Assembly: GCA_040902105.1 (NCBI GenBank) | Contig: JBBDXW010000048.1 | Coordinates: 1 to 64,000 of the forward strand | DNA from: IDS-8 sp040902105 | GTDB taxonomy: Bacteria > Pseudomonadota > Gammaproteobacteria > Steroidobacterales > Woeseiaceae | Direction of reading: 5' to 3' | Length of the DNA: 64,000 bases | Part shown: positions 16,980 to 25,649 of the stretch, piece by piece | Layout of the letters: each line of letters opens with the position of its first letter | Position numbering within the stretch: position 1 is the stretch's first letter | Program-made: the position numbers and the translations under genes | The notes under the pieces: generated by a model | Seen by the model: only the letters and a program-made list of their open reading frames with translations | Databases searched by the model: none | What the model was told of the DNA's origin: nothing

Positions 16980-19054
16980 CGGACCCGCCCGGGAACGGGT
17001 TCGAGGCGGCCGACGCGCTGGAGGTCACCGAACTTGACGTCGCCTATCGGGTTCGCGGTCGGGAGCACCGGGTTCTGCGGAATCTCACTTTCCGCATCGG
17101 CGCGGACGAATCCTACGGCCTGGTCGGGGAATCCGGCTGCGGCAAGTCGACGGTGGCGCTCGCTTCCGTACACTACCTTCCGCGCAACGGGCGCATTCTC
17201 GACGGCGACATCCGGATCGTGGGCCGTGACCTGCTGGCGATGAATGCCGGCCAACTCCGCCAGCTTCGGGCCACGACGGTCGCAATGGTCTATCAGAATC
17301 CGGCCAGCGCGCTGAACCCGTCGCTGCGCGTCGGCGCACAGATCGCGGAAATCTTCACGAACAAGGGCGCGAACGCCGGCGATGCGCGGGAGATGGCGGC
17401 CGCGATGCTGGAGCGCGTCTGGATCGCCGATCACAGGCTGGTGCTCGATCGCTATCCGCATGAACTTTCCGGCGGCATGCAGCAGCGCGTCGCCATCGCG
17501 ATGGCGCTCTCGGTCAATCCGAGGCTGCTTATTCTGGACGAGCCGACGACGGGCCTCGACGCGACGGTCGAAGCGGAAATTCTCGACCTGATAGGACAGT
17601 TGCGCCGGGAATACGCCACGTCGCTCCTGTTCATCAGCCACAATCTCGCGGTCATCGCGCGCATGTGCGACCGGGTCGGCGTCCTCTATGCGGGGGCGCT
17701 GGTGGAAGAAGGGCCGACGGCGGAATTGTTCGGCGATCCGCGCCATCCCTATTCGGTGGGATTGATGCGTTGCCTGCCCAGCCGCGGGCGACGCAAGGAT
17801 CACGGGCGGCTGGACACGATTCCGGGATTTCTGCCGCCCCTCGGCGCAGAGATTCCGGGATGCATTTTCGCGCCGCGCTGCGGGCTTGTGGAGGAGAAAT
17901 GCCGGACCGACCCGCTGCCGCTCTACGACGTCGGGAAGGGGCGAAGCAGCCGCTGCCATTTTCACGAAAGGGCGCAGTCGCTGCCTCGTGCGACGCCGGA
18001 CGGTATCCCCGCCGTGTCGGCCGTGGATCGCAGCAAACCGGCGATGCTGCGCGCCATCGCACTCAGCAAGACCTACGGAAAGGCGCGACAGACGGTCCGT
18101 GCGCTAAGCGGCGTGTCGTTTGATCTATGGGCAGGCGAGACGCTGGGGCTGGTCGGCGAGTCCGGCAGCGGCAAGACAACGCTCGCGCGGCTCCTGCTGG
18201 GGCTGACGGCGCCCGACGCGGGCAGCGCCATCGAACTGGATGGGGAAACGCTGGGCGCGACGACCGAGGTGCGCGGACGCAAGCAGCTGAAGTCGCTGCA
18301 AATCGTCTTCCAGAACCCGGATTCCGCGCTCAACCGCTCGCACACGGTGCGCCGTCTGATCGGCCGCGCCCTGACGCGCCTTGCCCGCGTGCCGCCATCG
18401 GAAAAGGCGGCGCGGCTGCTCGAGCTGACCCGTTCGGTGCAATTGGCTGACCGCTATCTCTCCGTGCGTCCGCTCCAGCTTTCCGGCGGGCTGAAACAAC
18501 GGGTCGCCATTGCGCGCGCCTTCGCGGGCGAACCGCGCATCGTAGTCTGCGACGAACCGACATCGGCCCTGGACGTGTCCGTGCAGGCGGCCATTCTCAA
18601 TCTGTTGGCCGAACTGCAGGCCAGGCGGCGCGTCAGCTACATCTTCATCTCACATGATCTGGGGACGGTGCGTTACCTGTCCGACCGGATCGCCGTGCTC
18701 TATCTCGGGCGGCTGATGGAGATCGGCCCTGCCGAGCGGGTCTTTTCGGGTCCGCATCACCCCTACACCGAGGCGCTGATGTCGGCGGTGCCGACGCTCG
18801 ACGGGCAGATCGGCGGGTGCGTGCGGCTGAGCGGCGAGATTCCGAGCGCGGTCAGCTTGCCGCGCGGCTGTGTGTTCCAGACGCGCTGTCCACGCAAGCT
18901 GGGAACGATTTGTGAGACGGAGGAACCGCCGCTCCACCGGGGCGTGGAGGCGGGCCACGAGATACGCTGCCATATTCCCGTTTCGGAGCTCCCCGCCGAG
19001 CGCGGAAAAGGTTCTGAGCGTAGGAGAGGCACAGCTCGCCATCCAGTCCGCTGA
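16976..19054 (+). CDS. Fused double ABC ATPase (DppD-DppF type)
   Basis: A single 692-residue protein with two complete nucleotide-binding domains, equivalent to separate DppD and DppF subunits. Domain 1: Walker A GESGCGKST, signature LSGGMQQRVAIAMAL, Walker B LLILDEPTTGLD. Domain 2: GESGSGKTT, LSGGLKQRVAIARAF, CDEPTSALDVS. Each half ends with an oligopeptide-transporter C-terminal module containing Cys-rich CIFAPRCGLVEEKC and CVFQTRCPRKLGTIC, which in this family can hold an Fe-S cluster. ATG 16976 overlaps the previous stop. It energises the permease pair. Confidence 0.94.
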   Translation: MTDPPGNGFEAADALEVTELDVAYRVRGREHRVLRNLTFRIGADESYGLVGESGCGKSTVALASVHYLPRNGRILDGDIRIVGRDLLAMNAGQLRQLRATTVAMVYQNPASALNPSLRVGAQIAEIFTNKGANAGDAREMAAAMLERVWIADHRLVLDRYPHELSGGMQQRVAIAMALSVNPRLLILDEPTTGLDATVEAEILDLIGQLRREYATSLLFISHNLAVIARMCDRVGVLYAGALVEEGPTAELFGDPRHPYSVGLMRCLPSRGRRKDHGRLDTIPGFLPPLGAEIPGCIFAPRCGLVEEKCRTDPLPLYDVGKGRSSRCHFHERAQSLPRATPDGIPAVSAVDRSKPAMLRAIALSKTYGKARQTVRALSGVSFDLWAGETLGLVGESGSGKTTLARLLLGLTAPDAGSAIELDGETLGATTEVRGRKQLKSLQIVFQNPDSALNRSHTVRRLIGRALTRLARVPPSEKAARLLELTRSVQLADRYLSVRPLQLSGGLKQRVAIARAFAGEPRIVVCDEPTSALDVSVQAAILNLLAELQARRRVSYIFISHDLGTVRYLSDRIAVLYLGRLMEIGPAERVFSGPHHPYTEALMSAVPTLDGQIGGCVRLSGEIPSAVSLPRGCVFQTRCPRKLGTICETEEPPLHRGVEAGHEIRCHIPVSELPAERGKGSERRRGTARHPVR

Positions 19055-19151
19055 TCGATAACGCGCTCTATGCAAAAACCCGATGACAGCCGGCCGGAGA
19101 ATATGATCTACATCGGCAACGTTACCCATCAAAATCGAGGTTGGTGAAGGA

Positions 19152-20156
19152 ATGCCCGAGATCTGGATCGACTATCTCAATGCCATCGACGCCGATGCCC
19201 TTTCTTTGACCAATGAGGAGATTCTGGGGGCGGTGGAGGAAGCTCTGGCTGCTCAAGGGCGTGGCGAGGCGGTAATCGAACCGCGGGTGCATCTCATTCC
19301 CGAGAGCTCGGCCAAGGGGCATTTCAATGTGTTGCGCTGCTACGTTAGAACGCTCGGCGTTGCCGGTGTGAAGGTGGTCGGCGACTTCGTCGACAATTAC
19401 AAGCATGGCTTGCCATCCGAGTTCGCTCTTCTGAATCTATTCGACCCACAGACGGGTGCGCCCAGGGCAATTGTCGATGCAACAGCCATCACCGACATGC
19501 GCACCGGCGCGGTAACCGCCATCGGCGCCAGGTATCTCGCGCGCAGGGATAGCAGGATTCTCGGGCATGTCGGCGCCCGCGGCACCTCGTATTGGAACAT
19601 CCGTCTCCTTGACCACCTGTTTGATTTCGACGAGATCCGGGTACATTCCCGCCGTCCCGAAAGTCGCGACGCCTTTGGCGCGCGGCTCGAACGGGATCTT
19701 GGCAAGCGGATCATCGTCACCGACAATTGGCGGGATTGTCTTGTTGGCGCCGACATCATGGTCGAGGCGACTCGTCTCACCGAGCCCTCGCCGCTGTTCA
19801 AGACCGAATGGGTAAAAAAGGGAGCTTTCGTCGTGCCCTATGGCACCATGAGCGCGGTCGAGTTCGATCTCACCGACGTGATGGACAAGATCGTCGTCGA
19901 CGATTGGGGGCAATGCGAACCAGGCAGACCGTTTGGTGCACTCCGCCGCCATGTGGACGAGGGGAAACTGACGGCGGAAACCCTGCACGCCGAGATCGGG
20001 CAAGTGGTGTGCGGCGACCGTACTGGCCGCGAGAGGGACGATGAGACGATCCTGTTTTGGCATCGTGGTCTCAGCACCACCGACGTCGCCCTCGGCGACG
20101 CCATGGTGAAAAAGGCAAAGAGACTCGGGATCGGACAGAGGCTGCGCTTCGCATGA
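19152..20156 (+). CDS. Ornithine cyclodeaminase / mu-crystallin family protein
   Basis: A 334-residue NAD(P)-binding protein of the family that includes ornithine cyclodeaminase, alanine dehydrogenase and Delta1-pyrroline carboxylate-type reductases. The substrate-side segment VDATAITDMRTGAVTAIGARYLA is well kept. The nucleotide loop reads HVGARGTSYWN where family members usually show a GAGxQ motif, so cofactor handling may differ. The ATG is preceded by GGTGAAGGA. It lies between the ABC transporter and the MIO-less lyase, which suggests that these genes process the same imported amine or amino acid derivative. The reaction cannot be named. Confidence 0.78.
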   Translation: MPEIWIDYLNAIDADALSLTNEEILGAVEEALAAQGRGEAVIEPRVHLIPESSAKGHFNVLRCYVRTLGVAGVKVVGDFVDNYKHGLPSEFALLNLFDPQTGAPRAIVDATAITDMRTGAVTAIGARYLARRDSRILGHVGARGTSYWNIRLLDHLFDFDEIRVHSRRPESRDAFGARLERDLGKRIIVTDNWRDCLVGADIMVEATRLTEPSPLFKTEWVKKGAFVVPYGTMSAVEFDLTDVMDKIVVDDWGQCEPGRPFGALRRHVDEGKLTAETLHAEIGQVVCGDRTGRERDDETILFWHRGLSTTDVALGDAMVKKAKRLGIGQRLRFA

Positions 20157-20184
20157 GCGAAGGCTAAGCTGAGGAACAGCGGCG

Positions 20185-21699
20185 ATGATCATTCTCGATG
20201 GGCCCGATGAGCTCACTCCGATGGTCTATCGGCGCATAGTCTACGATCACGAGGTGGTTGCGCCCTCCGAGGTGGCGCTGCAGCGCGTCGAGAACGCGCG
20301 GCGTCTCTTCCTGAAGCATCTGGAAAGCGGCGCGATATGCTACGGCGTCAACACCGGGTGCGGCGCGCAAGTTGGCGTCGATCTCACGGAGGATGACAAG
20401 GCGCGCTTCTCCCGCCAGATCCTGCTGGGTCGGTCAGTGGCGGTCGGTGCGCCGTTTCCTGCCGCAGTCGTCCGTGGTGCGATGCTGGTCAGGCTCGCTC
20501 AGTTTCTAACCGGTCACAATGCCGTTAGCGCAGAACTGTGCCGATACCTGTGCGATCGCCTGAATGACCGATTTACTCCGTATGTTCCCAGCATGGGACT
20601 CGGTATGGCGGGGGAGATCATCCCGCTCTGCCACCTTGCGCAGGCCCTGATAGGGGAAGGCTTCGTGCTCGCTGACGATGGCGCGCGCGTTCCGGCGGCC
20701 ACTGCGCTCGCAGACCGTGGCGTAGCGCCTTATGAACCCTTGCCGAAGGAAGGTATGTCGCTGATCAATGGGGTCGCGATGGGCCCGGCGGCAAGCTTCG
20801 ACCTCAGCGGTCGCGTCCGCCGGACCCTGGCACTGGTTACCCTGACGGCAGCTACGAGCGTAGAGGGTATCGGCGCATCCCTGGAGGCGTTCGGGGAGGA
20901 TGTAGCCAGGCTACGTCCGGAGCCTGCCCTGGCGAGGATTGCGGACACAGTGCGCGGTCTGCTCGACAGTACGGAAATATCGAGGTCAGGCCGCCAGCCG
21001 CCGATTTCCTTCCGTACCATCCCGCAGATCCTTGGAACGCTGCTCCAGGCCCTTACCGATCTTCAGGCAGCCATCGGGGCCGAATGGCGGACAATCAGCG
21101 ACAATCCGGCCTTCATACCCGATGGCATGGCACCTGATTTTGGCAGGCTCGTCCACAGCGGGAACTTCCACTGCGCCGAACTCACCCAACGAGTCGAGGC
21201 GACTGCTCTTTCGCTAGCACAGGTGGCGACGGCATCTGAACGGCGTCTCCATCGGTTGCTCGATCAGCGCTTTTCCGGCCTGACCCCACAGCTTGCACGC
21301 CGACCGGGTCTCGACGCCGGCCTCATCGTGCTGCACAAGGCGGTGCTGGGGCTTCTCGCACATATCCGCAGCTTGAGCGTGCCGCCTTCCCTGCAGCATG
21401 GTGATTCCTCCTTCGGCCAGGAGGACATAGCGACTATGCTGTTCCCGGCCCTTGACCGGCTGGCCGAGATCGACCGGATCACCCGGATCGTTGCGGTCTA
21501 CGAGCTTTATGCCGCGCTGGTCGCGATCGACCAGCGCGGGCAAAAACCGGGAGATCGGATTGAAACCGTCCGTGACTCTGTCAGGGTGCTGATTCCGCCG
21601 TATGAAGCTGATCGACCTTACGGCCCCGAAATTGAATGCCTCGCCACCCTGGTGGAGGCAGAGGATTTTCCCCTCCCGGAAACCCTGCTCGCCGACTGA
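20185..21699 (+). CDS. MIO-less HAL-superfamily lyase, cytosolic (ergothionase-like candidate)
   Basis: The 504 residues follow the histidine/phenylalanine ammonia-lyase fold: YGVNTGCG holding the first catalytic Tyr, SLINGVAMGP, the SDNP motif, HSGNFHCAEL and SSFGQEDIATM. At the site where the Ala-Ser-Gly triad normally cyclises to the MIO electrophile the sequence is Met-Ala-Gly (LGMAGEIIPLCHLA). Without the Ser, MIO cannot form. The usual QDxYSLR appears as QPPISFR: Arg kept, Tyr lost. No signal peptide. The known MIO-free precedent is ergothionase, which removes trimethylamine from ergothioneine; this assignment is inference. GAGGA precedes the ATG, and the ornithine cyclodeaminase-family gene ends 28 bases upstream. 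Confidence 0.75.
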   Translation: MIILDGPDELTPMVYRRIVYDHEVVAPSEVALQRVENARRLFLKHLESGAICYGVNTGCGAQVGVDLTEDDKARFSRQILLGRSVAVGAPFPAAVVRGAMLVRLAQFLTGHNAVSAELCRYLCDRLNDRFTPYVPSMGLGMAGEIIPLCHLAQALIGEGFVLADDGARVPAATALADRGVAPYEPLPKEGMSLINGVAMGPAASFDLSGRVRRTLALVTLTAATSVEGIGASLEAFGEDVARLRPEPALARIADTVRGLLDSTEISRSGRQPPISFRTIPQILGTLLQALTDLQAAIGAEWRTISDNPAFIPDGMAPDFGRLVHSGNFHCAELTQRVEATALSLAQVATASERRLHRLLDQRFSGLTPQLARRPGLDAGLIVLHKAVLGLLAHIRSLSVPPSLQHGDSSFGQEDIATMLFPALDRLAEIDRITRIVAVYELYAALVAIDQRGQKPGDRIETVRDSVRVLIPPYEADRPYGPEIECLATLVEAEDFPLPETLLAD

Positions 21700-22161
21700 A
21701 CCGCAGCGGATATTCCGGAAACCCGTTTGTCCTGGCTCCGAAATCAAGTGGACATGCACAAAGAGGTTTTGTGTAACTGCTCACTGACATCACTCGACCG
21801 CCCGGGCTGCCAGCTCGACCATTGCTCGAACTCTGCGAACGTCACACCTTCACGGTCGAGACGTGCCGTCAGCTCGGCACCAGTGAGTTCAGACGCATCG
21901 ACGACGCCTGGAGAGTCATCGCATGCTACGGACACGACCACGACAAACGGCCGACGTGCGGCTAGCTTAGCTAGGCTGAGTGGATTCCTCCTCTCCAAAG
22001 GCTTCGTTTCACATAGTGCGGCCCGGCGCCGGAGGTCGTGCGTTCCGGCGTAACCGTTCGCTAGAATCCCCGGCTTGCCGGATGGCGGCCCGTGCCGTCA
22101 CGCGTTCGGCGACGAAGCCAACACCGAAAGGAAAATCACCACGACCACGCCGGAGTGCCGC
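21700..22161. other. Intergenic, no gene recognised
   Basis: About 460 bases between the lyase and fhs. A minus-strand open frame of 84 codons (21744-21998) has no ribosome site or family I recognise. I see no terminator with a T-run. Confidence 0.35.
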
Positions 22162-23838
22162 ATGAGTGCCACGACGAACATCGACATCGCCCAAGCGGCG
22201 ACGCTCGAGCCCATCCAGGAAATCGGCAAGAAGCTCGGCCTGTCGGCCGACATGCTCATTCCTTACGGGCACGACAAGGCCAAGATCGACTACCGCGTCC
22301 TCAACGACGCAACGAAGCGAAAAGAGGGCAAGCTGATCCTCGTCACGGCCGTGTCGCCGACGCCGGCGGGCGAGGGCAAGACCACGACCACGGTGGGGCT
22401 CGGGGACGCGCTGAATCATATCGGGAAGGATGCCTCGATCTGCCTGCGCGAGCCGAGCCTCGGACCCTGCTTCGGGATGAAGGGCGGGGCGGCGGGCGGC
22501 GGCTATGCGCAGGTCGTGCCGATGACGGACATCAACCTGCATTTCACCGGTGATTTCCATGCGATCGGCGCCGCCCACAACCTGCTGTCGGCGCTGCTCG
22601 ACAATCACATTCACTGGGAAAACCGGCTTGGCATCGATCCCCGGCGCATTACCTGGCGGCGGGTGGTCGACATGAACGATCGCGCGCTGCGCAACATCGT
22701 CGTCGGCCTCGGCGGGAACCCGAACGGTGTGCCGCGGGAAAGCGGCTTCGACATCACCGCTGCTTCCGAAGTCATGGCCATTTTCTGCCTGGCCACGGAC
22801 CTCGGCGATCTCGAACGACGCCTCGGCAACGTGGTCGTCGGTTATAGCTTTGCCGGCAAGGCGGTGACCGTGCAGGATCTGAACGCCCAGGGCGCGATAA
22901 CGGCGCTGCTGCGGGATGCCTTCCGGCCCAATCTCGTGCAAACGATCGAAAACAATCCGGCCTTCATGCACGGCGGGCCGTTCGCCAACATCGCGCACGG
23001 ATGCAATTCGGTGGTCGCGACCCGGACTGCGCTCAAGCTGAGCGATTACGTCGTCACCGAAGCCGGGTTCGGGGCCGACCTCGGCGCAGAAAAGTTCTTC
23101 AACATCAAGTGCCGAAAGGCGCACCTGAAGCCGTCCGCGGTCGTTCTGGTGGCCACGGTCAAGGCGCTCAAGATGCATGGCGGGGTTGCTACGGACCGAC
23201 TGGCGTCTGCGAACAGGCAAGCCGTGAGGAAGGGCTGCGAGAATCTCGGACAACACCTGCGGAACCTGGGCCATTTCGGCGTCCCGGTCGCGGTTGCCAT
23301 CAATCACTTCACCGCGGATACGGACGAAGAACTCGAGATCGTCCGCCGCTATTGCGAGGATTTCGGCGTCGAGGCCCACGTGTGCCGCCACTGGGCGGAG
23401 GGCAGCAAGGGTGCGGCCGATCTCGCGCGGCACGTCATCGACCTGGCGGAAAGCAAGGCTCACCAGTTCCACACACTGTACGACGACGACATGCCGTTAT
23501 GGGACAAGGCGCGGCACATCGCGCGCACGATCTACGGCGCGGAGGACATCATCGCGGACAAGAAGGTGCGCGATCAGTTCGCGCAGTTGCAGAAGGACGG
23601 TCACGGCGCATACCCGATCTGCATGGCGAAGACCCAGTTCAGTTTCTCGACCGACCCGAACCTTCTCGGCGCGCCGAAAGGCCATGTGGTGCCGATCCGC
23701 GAGATCCGCCTCGCGGCCGGCGCCGAGTTCCTGGTGGTCGTGTGCGGTTCCATCATGACCATGCCGGGCTTGCCGCGCGTGCCGGCAGCCGACAGCATCC
23801 GCGTCAACCAGGACGGCCAGATCGAGGGATTGTTCTAG
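22162..23838 (+). CDS. fhs: Formate-tetrahydrofolate ligase
   Basis: ATP-dependent formation of 10-formyltetrahydrofolate from formate and THF, reversible in C1 oxidation. The 558-residue length fits the family. Visible are the P-loop TPAGEGKTTTT, REPSLGPCFGMKGGAAGGGYAQVVPM, TGDFHAIGAAHNLL and EAGFGADLGAEKF. I chose ATG 22162 (MSATTNIDIAQAA), which matches family starts, over the upstream in-frame ATG at 22075. In methylamine users this enzyme handles the folate-bound C1 units released by N-methylglutamate dehydrogenase or recycles formate, which fits its place beside the methylamine genes. Confidence 0.96.
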   Translation: MSATTNIDIAQAATLEPIQEIGKKLGLSADMLIPYGHDKAKIDYRVLNDATKRKEGKLILVTAVSPTPAGEGKTTTTVGLGDALNHIGKDASICLREPSLGPCFGMKGGAAGGGYAQVVPMTDINLHFTGDFHAIGAAHNLLSALLDNHIHWENRLGIDPRRITWRRVVDMNDRALRNIVVGLGGNPNGVPRESGFDITAASEVMAIFCLATDLGDLERRLGNVVVGYSFAGKAVTVQDLNAQGAITALLRDAFRPNLVQTIENNPAFMHGGPFANIAHGCNSVVATRTALKLSDYVVTEAGFGADLGAEKFFNIKCRKAHLKPSAVVLVATVKALKMHGGVATDRLASANRQAVRKGCENLGQHLRNLGHFGVPVAVAINHFTADTDEELEIVRRYCEDFGVEAHVCRHWAEGSKGAADLARHVIDLAESKAHQFHTLYDDDMPLWDKARHIARTIYGAEDIIADKKVRDQFAQLQKDGHGAYPICMAKTQFSFSTDPNLLGAPKGHVVPIREIRLAAGAEFLVVVCGSIMTMPGLPRVPAADSIRVNQDGQIEGLF

Positions 23839-23946
23839 CTAGGATCTCTACACAACTCCGCAGATGCGCTGTCGGACGCTCTACTTCTCGTAGCAATTGC
23901 CGACACTTAGGTTGCTATTCTATGGCTTCGTAATGACATGGATCGG

Positions 23947-23972
23947 AGCTTCGAGTCCTCTCTCCGGCACCA
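23947..23972 (+). other. Isolated tRNA 3'-end-like sequence (possible attachment-site remnant)
   Basis: The stretch AGCTTCGAGTCCTCTCTCC followed by GGCACCA looks like a tRNA T-arm with its TTCGA loop, acceptor strand CTCCGGC and encoded CCA, but no matching 5' part lies upstream. Such orphan 3' ends are left when elements integrate into tRNA genes. The stem has one mismatch, so chance is not excluded. The rest of 23839-24143 shows no gene. Confidence 0.35.
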
Positions 23973-24143
23973 GTCGGCAAAAGGTGCAATCCGGTAACGT
24001 GGTTTGCACCCTATTCCGGACGAAGATTTCGTAGTCGGTGAAATCCCGAACTCGCGGCACAGCCGCGCGCCGCAGCTCTCCAAGGATTTGTTTGCCAGAA
24101 GTCTAGATACCGAGGCCTTTGCTGGGTCGACTTTCATCTGATG

Positions 24144-25184
24144 TCATTTCGTCATTATCTTTGCGAATTCCTGATTTTCCTTGCGCAGCGTTTTGTCGGA
24201 GCCCAACGCGTAGTGTTTGGACATGTCGGGTGAATAGCGACTCGCGGGTGGGTTCTTGCCTAGCGCTTCGGCCATCGCCCGGATATGATGCGGCCCGGCG
24301 CCACAGCAGACGCCCTGATAATTCACGCCCAGTGAATACGCTTTCTTGGCGAATTCCGCAATCTCGTAGCGATTGCATGCGAGAGCATCGAGCGCAGTCG
24401 GAAACGGGATGCCTGGAATACAGTCGCAGCCTGGGTCGGTCAAAGCCTGGAAATTGACTTGTTCTGGTGTCGTTCGGTAAGGAACCGGTAGCGCGGCGAG
24501 TGGACCTTCAACCTGCCGACTTAGTTCTTCCAGCAGCGGAAACATCGTGTTCGGTCCTCGAATGCAGTTCATTCCGACCACATCCGCACCTGCATCCTTG
24601 AGTCGCTGGCAAGCTTCGGGCACCGAGTAATCGTCGCGAAGTCGTTCGCGATGGACAGCGAGTGTGATGACCGAGATTGCACCCGCACGTTCTATTACTT
24701 CCAAGGCAAGCAGCGCTTCCTCGGCAAAGGCGAAGGTCTCGCCGATGATGAAATCCACACCGGCATCCATCGCCCAACCGACCTGCTCCTCGAACATGGC
24801 CCGGCATTCTTTCTTGCTCTGCTTATCGCCAGGCAGGAATATATTGGTGTTGCAGATATTGCCGGCTACCAGTGCGTTCCCTTCGGCGGCCACTTGCTTT
24901 GCGAGCTCCAGCGCAGTGCGGTTGATATTCTCCAAGTCATCCTCGCGCCCGATGAGCCTGAGTTTCTCGCGATGCGCGTAATACGTGAAGGCCTCGATAA
25001 CGTCGGAGCCCGCGTTCATGAACTCCCGGTGCAGTTCGATGACAGCGTTCGGGTGGTCCAGGACGACCTCAGGAACGTACGGCCCAGCCTGCAGGTAGCC
25101 TCGGCGTTCCATCTCGAATACATATCCCTCGGCGCAGATCACCGGGCCCTGGTCCAGCCGCTCAAGCAGGTTGCGGGACATCAT
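24144..25184 (-). CDS. Betaine-homocysteine S-methyltransferase-like protein
   Basis: A 346-residue pterin-independent homocysteine methyltransferase, TIM-barrel. The zinc-binding Cys positions are present: VGMNC near residue 208 and GVCCGAGP near the C-terminus. VLDHPNAVIELHREFMNAGSDVIEAFTYYA matches the BHMT group. It probably moves a methyl group from a betaine (glycine betaine or another methylammonium or sulfonium donor) to homocysteine. ATG is preceded by AAAGGAGAA. It is divergent from the trimethylamine dehydrogenase operon with a 465-base gap, so a shared regulatory region is likely. The exact methyl donor is inferred from the family. Confidence 0.85.
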   Translation of the reverse strand: MMSRNLLERLDQGPVICAEGYVFEMERRGYLQAGPYVPEVVLDHPNAVIELHREFMNAGSDVIEAFTYYAHREKLRLIGREDDLENINRTALELAKQVAAEGNALVAGNICNTNIFLPGDKQSKKECRAMFEEQVGWAMDAGVDFIIGETFAFAEEALLALEVIERAGAISVITLAVHRERLRDDYSVPEACQRLKDAGADVVGMNCIRGPNTMFPLLEELSRQVEGPLAALPVPYRTTPEQVNFQALTDPGCDCIPGIPFPTALDALACNRYEIAEFAKKAYSLGVNYQGVCCGAGPHHIRAMAEALGKNPPASRYSPDMSKHYALGSDKTLRKENQEFAKIMTK

Positions 25185-25518
25185 GGTGGTTGTTCTCCTT
25201 TATGCAGTTACGGATCGAATAGGGTACGCATTCCGATCTTGTCCCGAGGCCCGACCAGATGGTATCGAGTGTCGGGTCGAGTCCGCCTTCCACGAAAGTC
25301 GTGTCGCATTGCGCCAAGGGGATTGGATTCCGAAGACGATGCGGCCGCCTCGGCGGCGCGCGCTCCACCCGCCGCCTGATTCAGCCTCCTAGGGTGCCAA
25401 CATCCTGGGCCGGCCCGGACCACGCCGCTCTAACGCCTTCACCGCCTCACCGCGCTGCTACTCGAAAACGGGTCAACTCCGGTTTGGCCAGTTGAGCGAA
25501 GACGATGTTATGATGTGC

Positions 25519-25594
25519 CAAGGCCCGAATCCTCTTGTGTATACAAAGATTTGTTTAGAGTCATTGTATCAACACGGGGGCCGTTCGGGCCTTG
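25519..25594. promoter_or_regulatory. Inverted repeat in the trimethylamine dehydrogenase leader
   Basis: CAAGGCCCGAA (25519-25529) and TTCGGGCCTTG (25584-25594) are perfect 11-base inverted repeats with 54 bases between them, followed by TTTTG. The enclosed part contains the palindrome TGTATACA (25538-25545) and further TTGTAT motifs. It lies 56 bases ahead of the tmd start, between divergent genes. It could be a leader RNA fold, an attenuator or an operator pair. The rest of 25185-25649 holds no gene. Confidence 0.5.
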
Positions 25595-25649
25595 TTTTGC
25601 TCCTTGTATCTTGGGCGTGCAGTGTGCTGTAAAAGGGGAGTGATTAAAA

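Noticed and set aside
21744..21998. Minus-strand 84-codon open frame
   Set aside because: Plausible amino acid composition, but no ribosome site or known family, and its 3' part lies in sequence that resembles insertion-sequence debris. Mentioned only as part of the intergenic stretch.
23947..23972. A complete tRNA gene
   Set aside because: Only the 3' arm is present; the anticodon and D arms are missing upstream.
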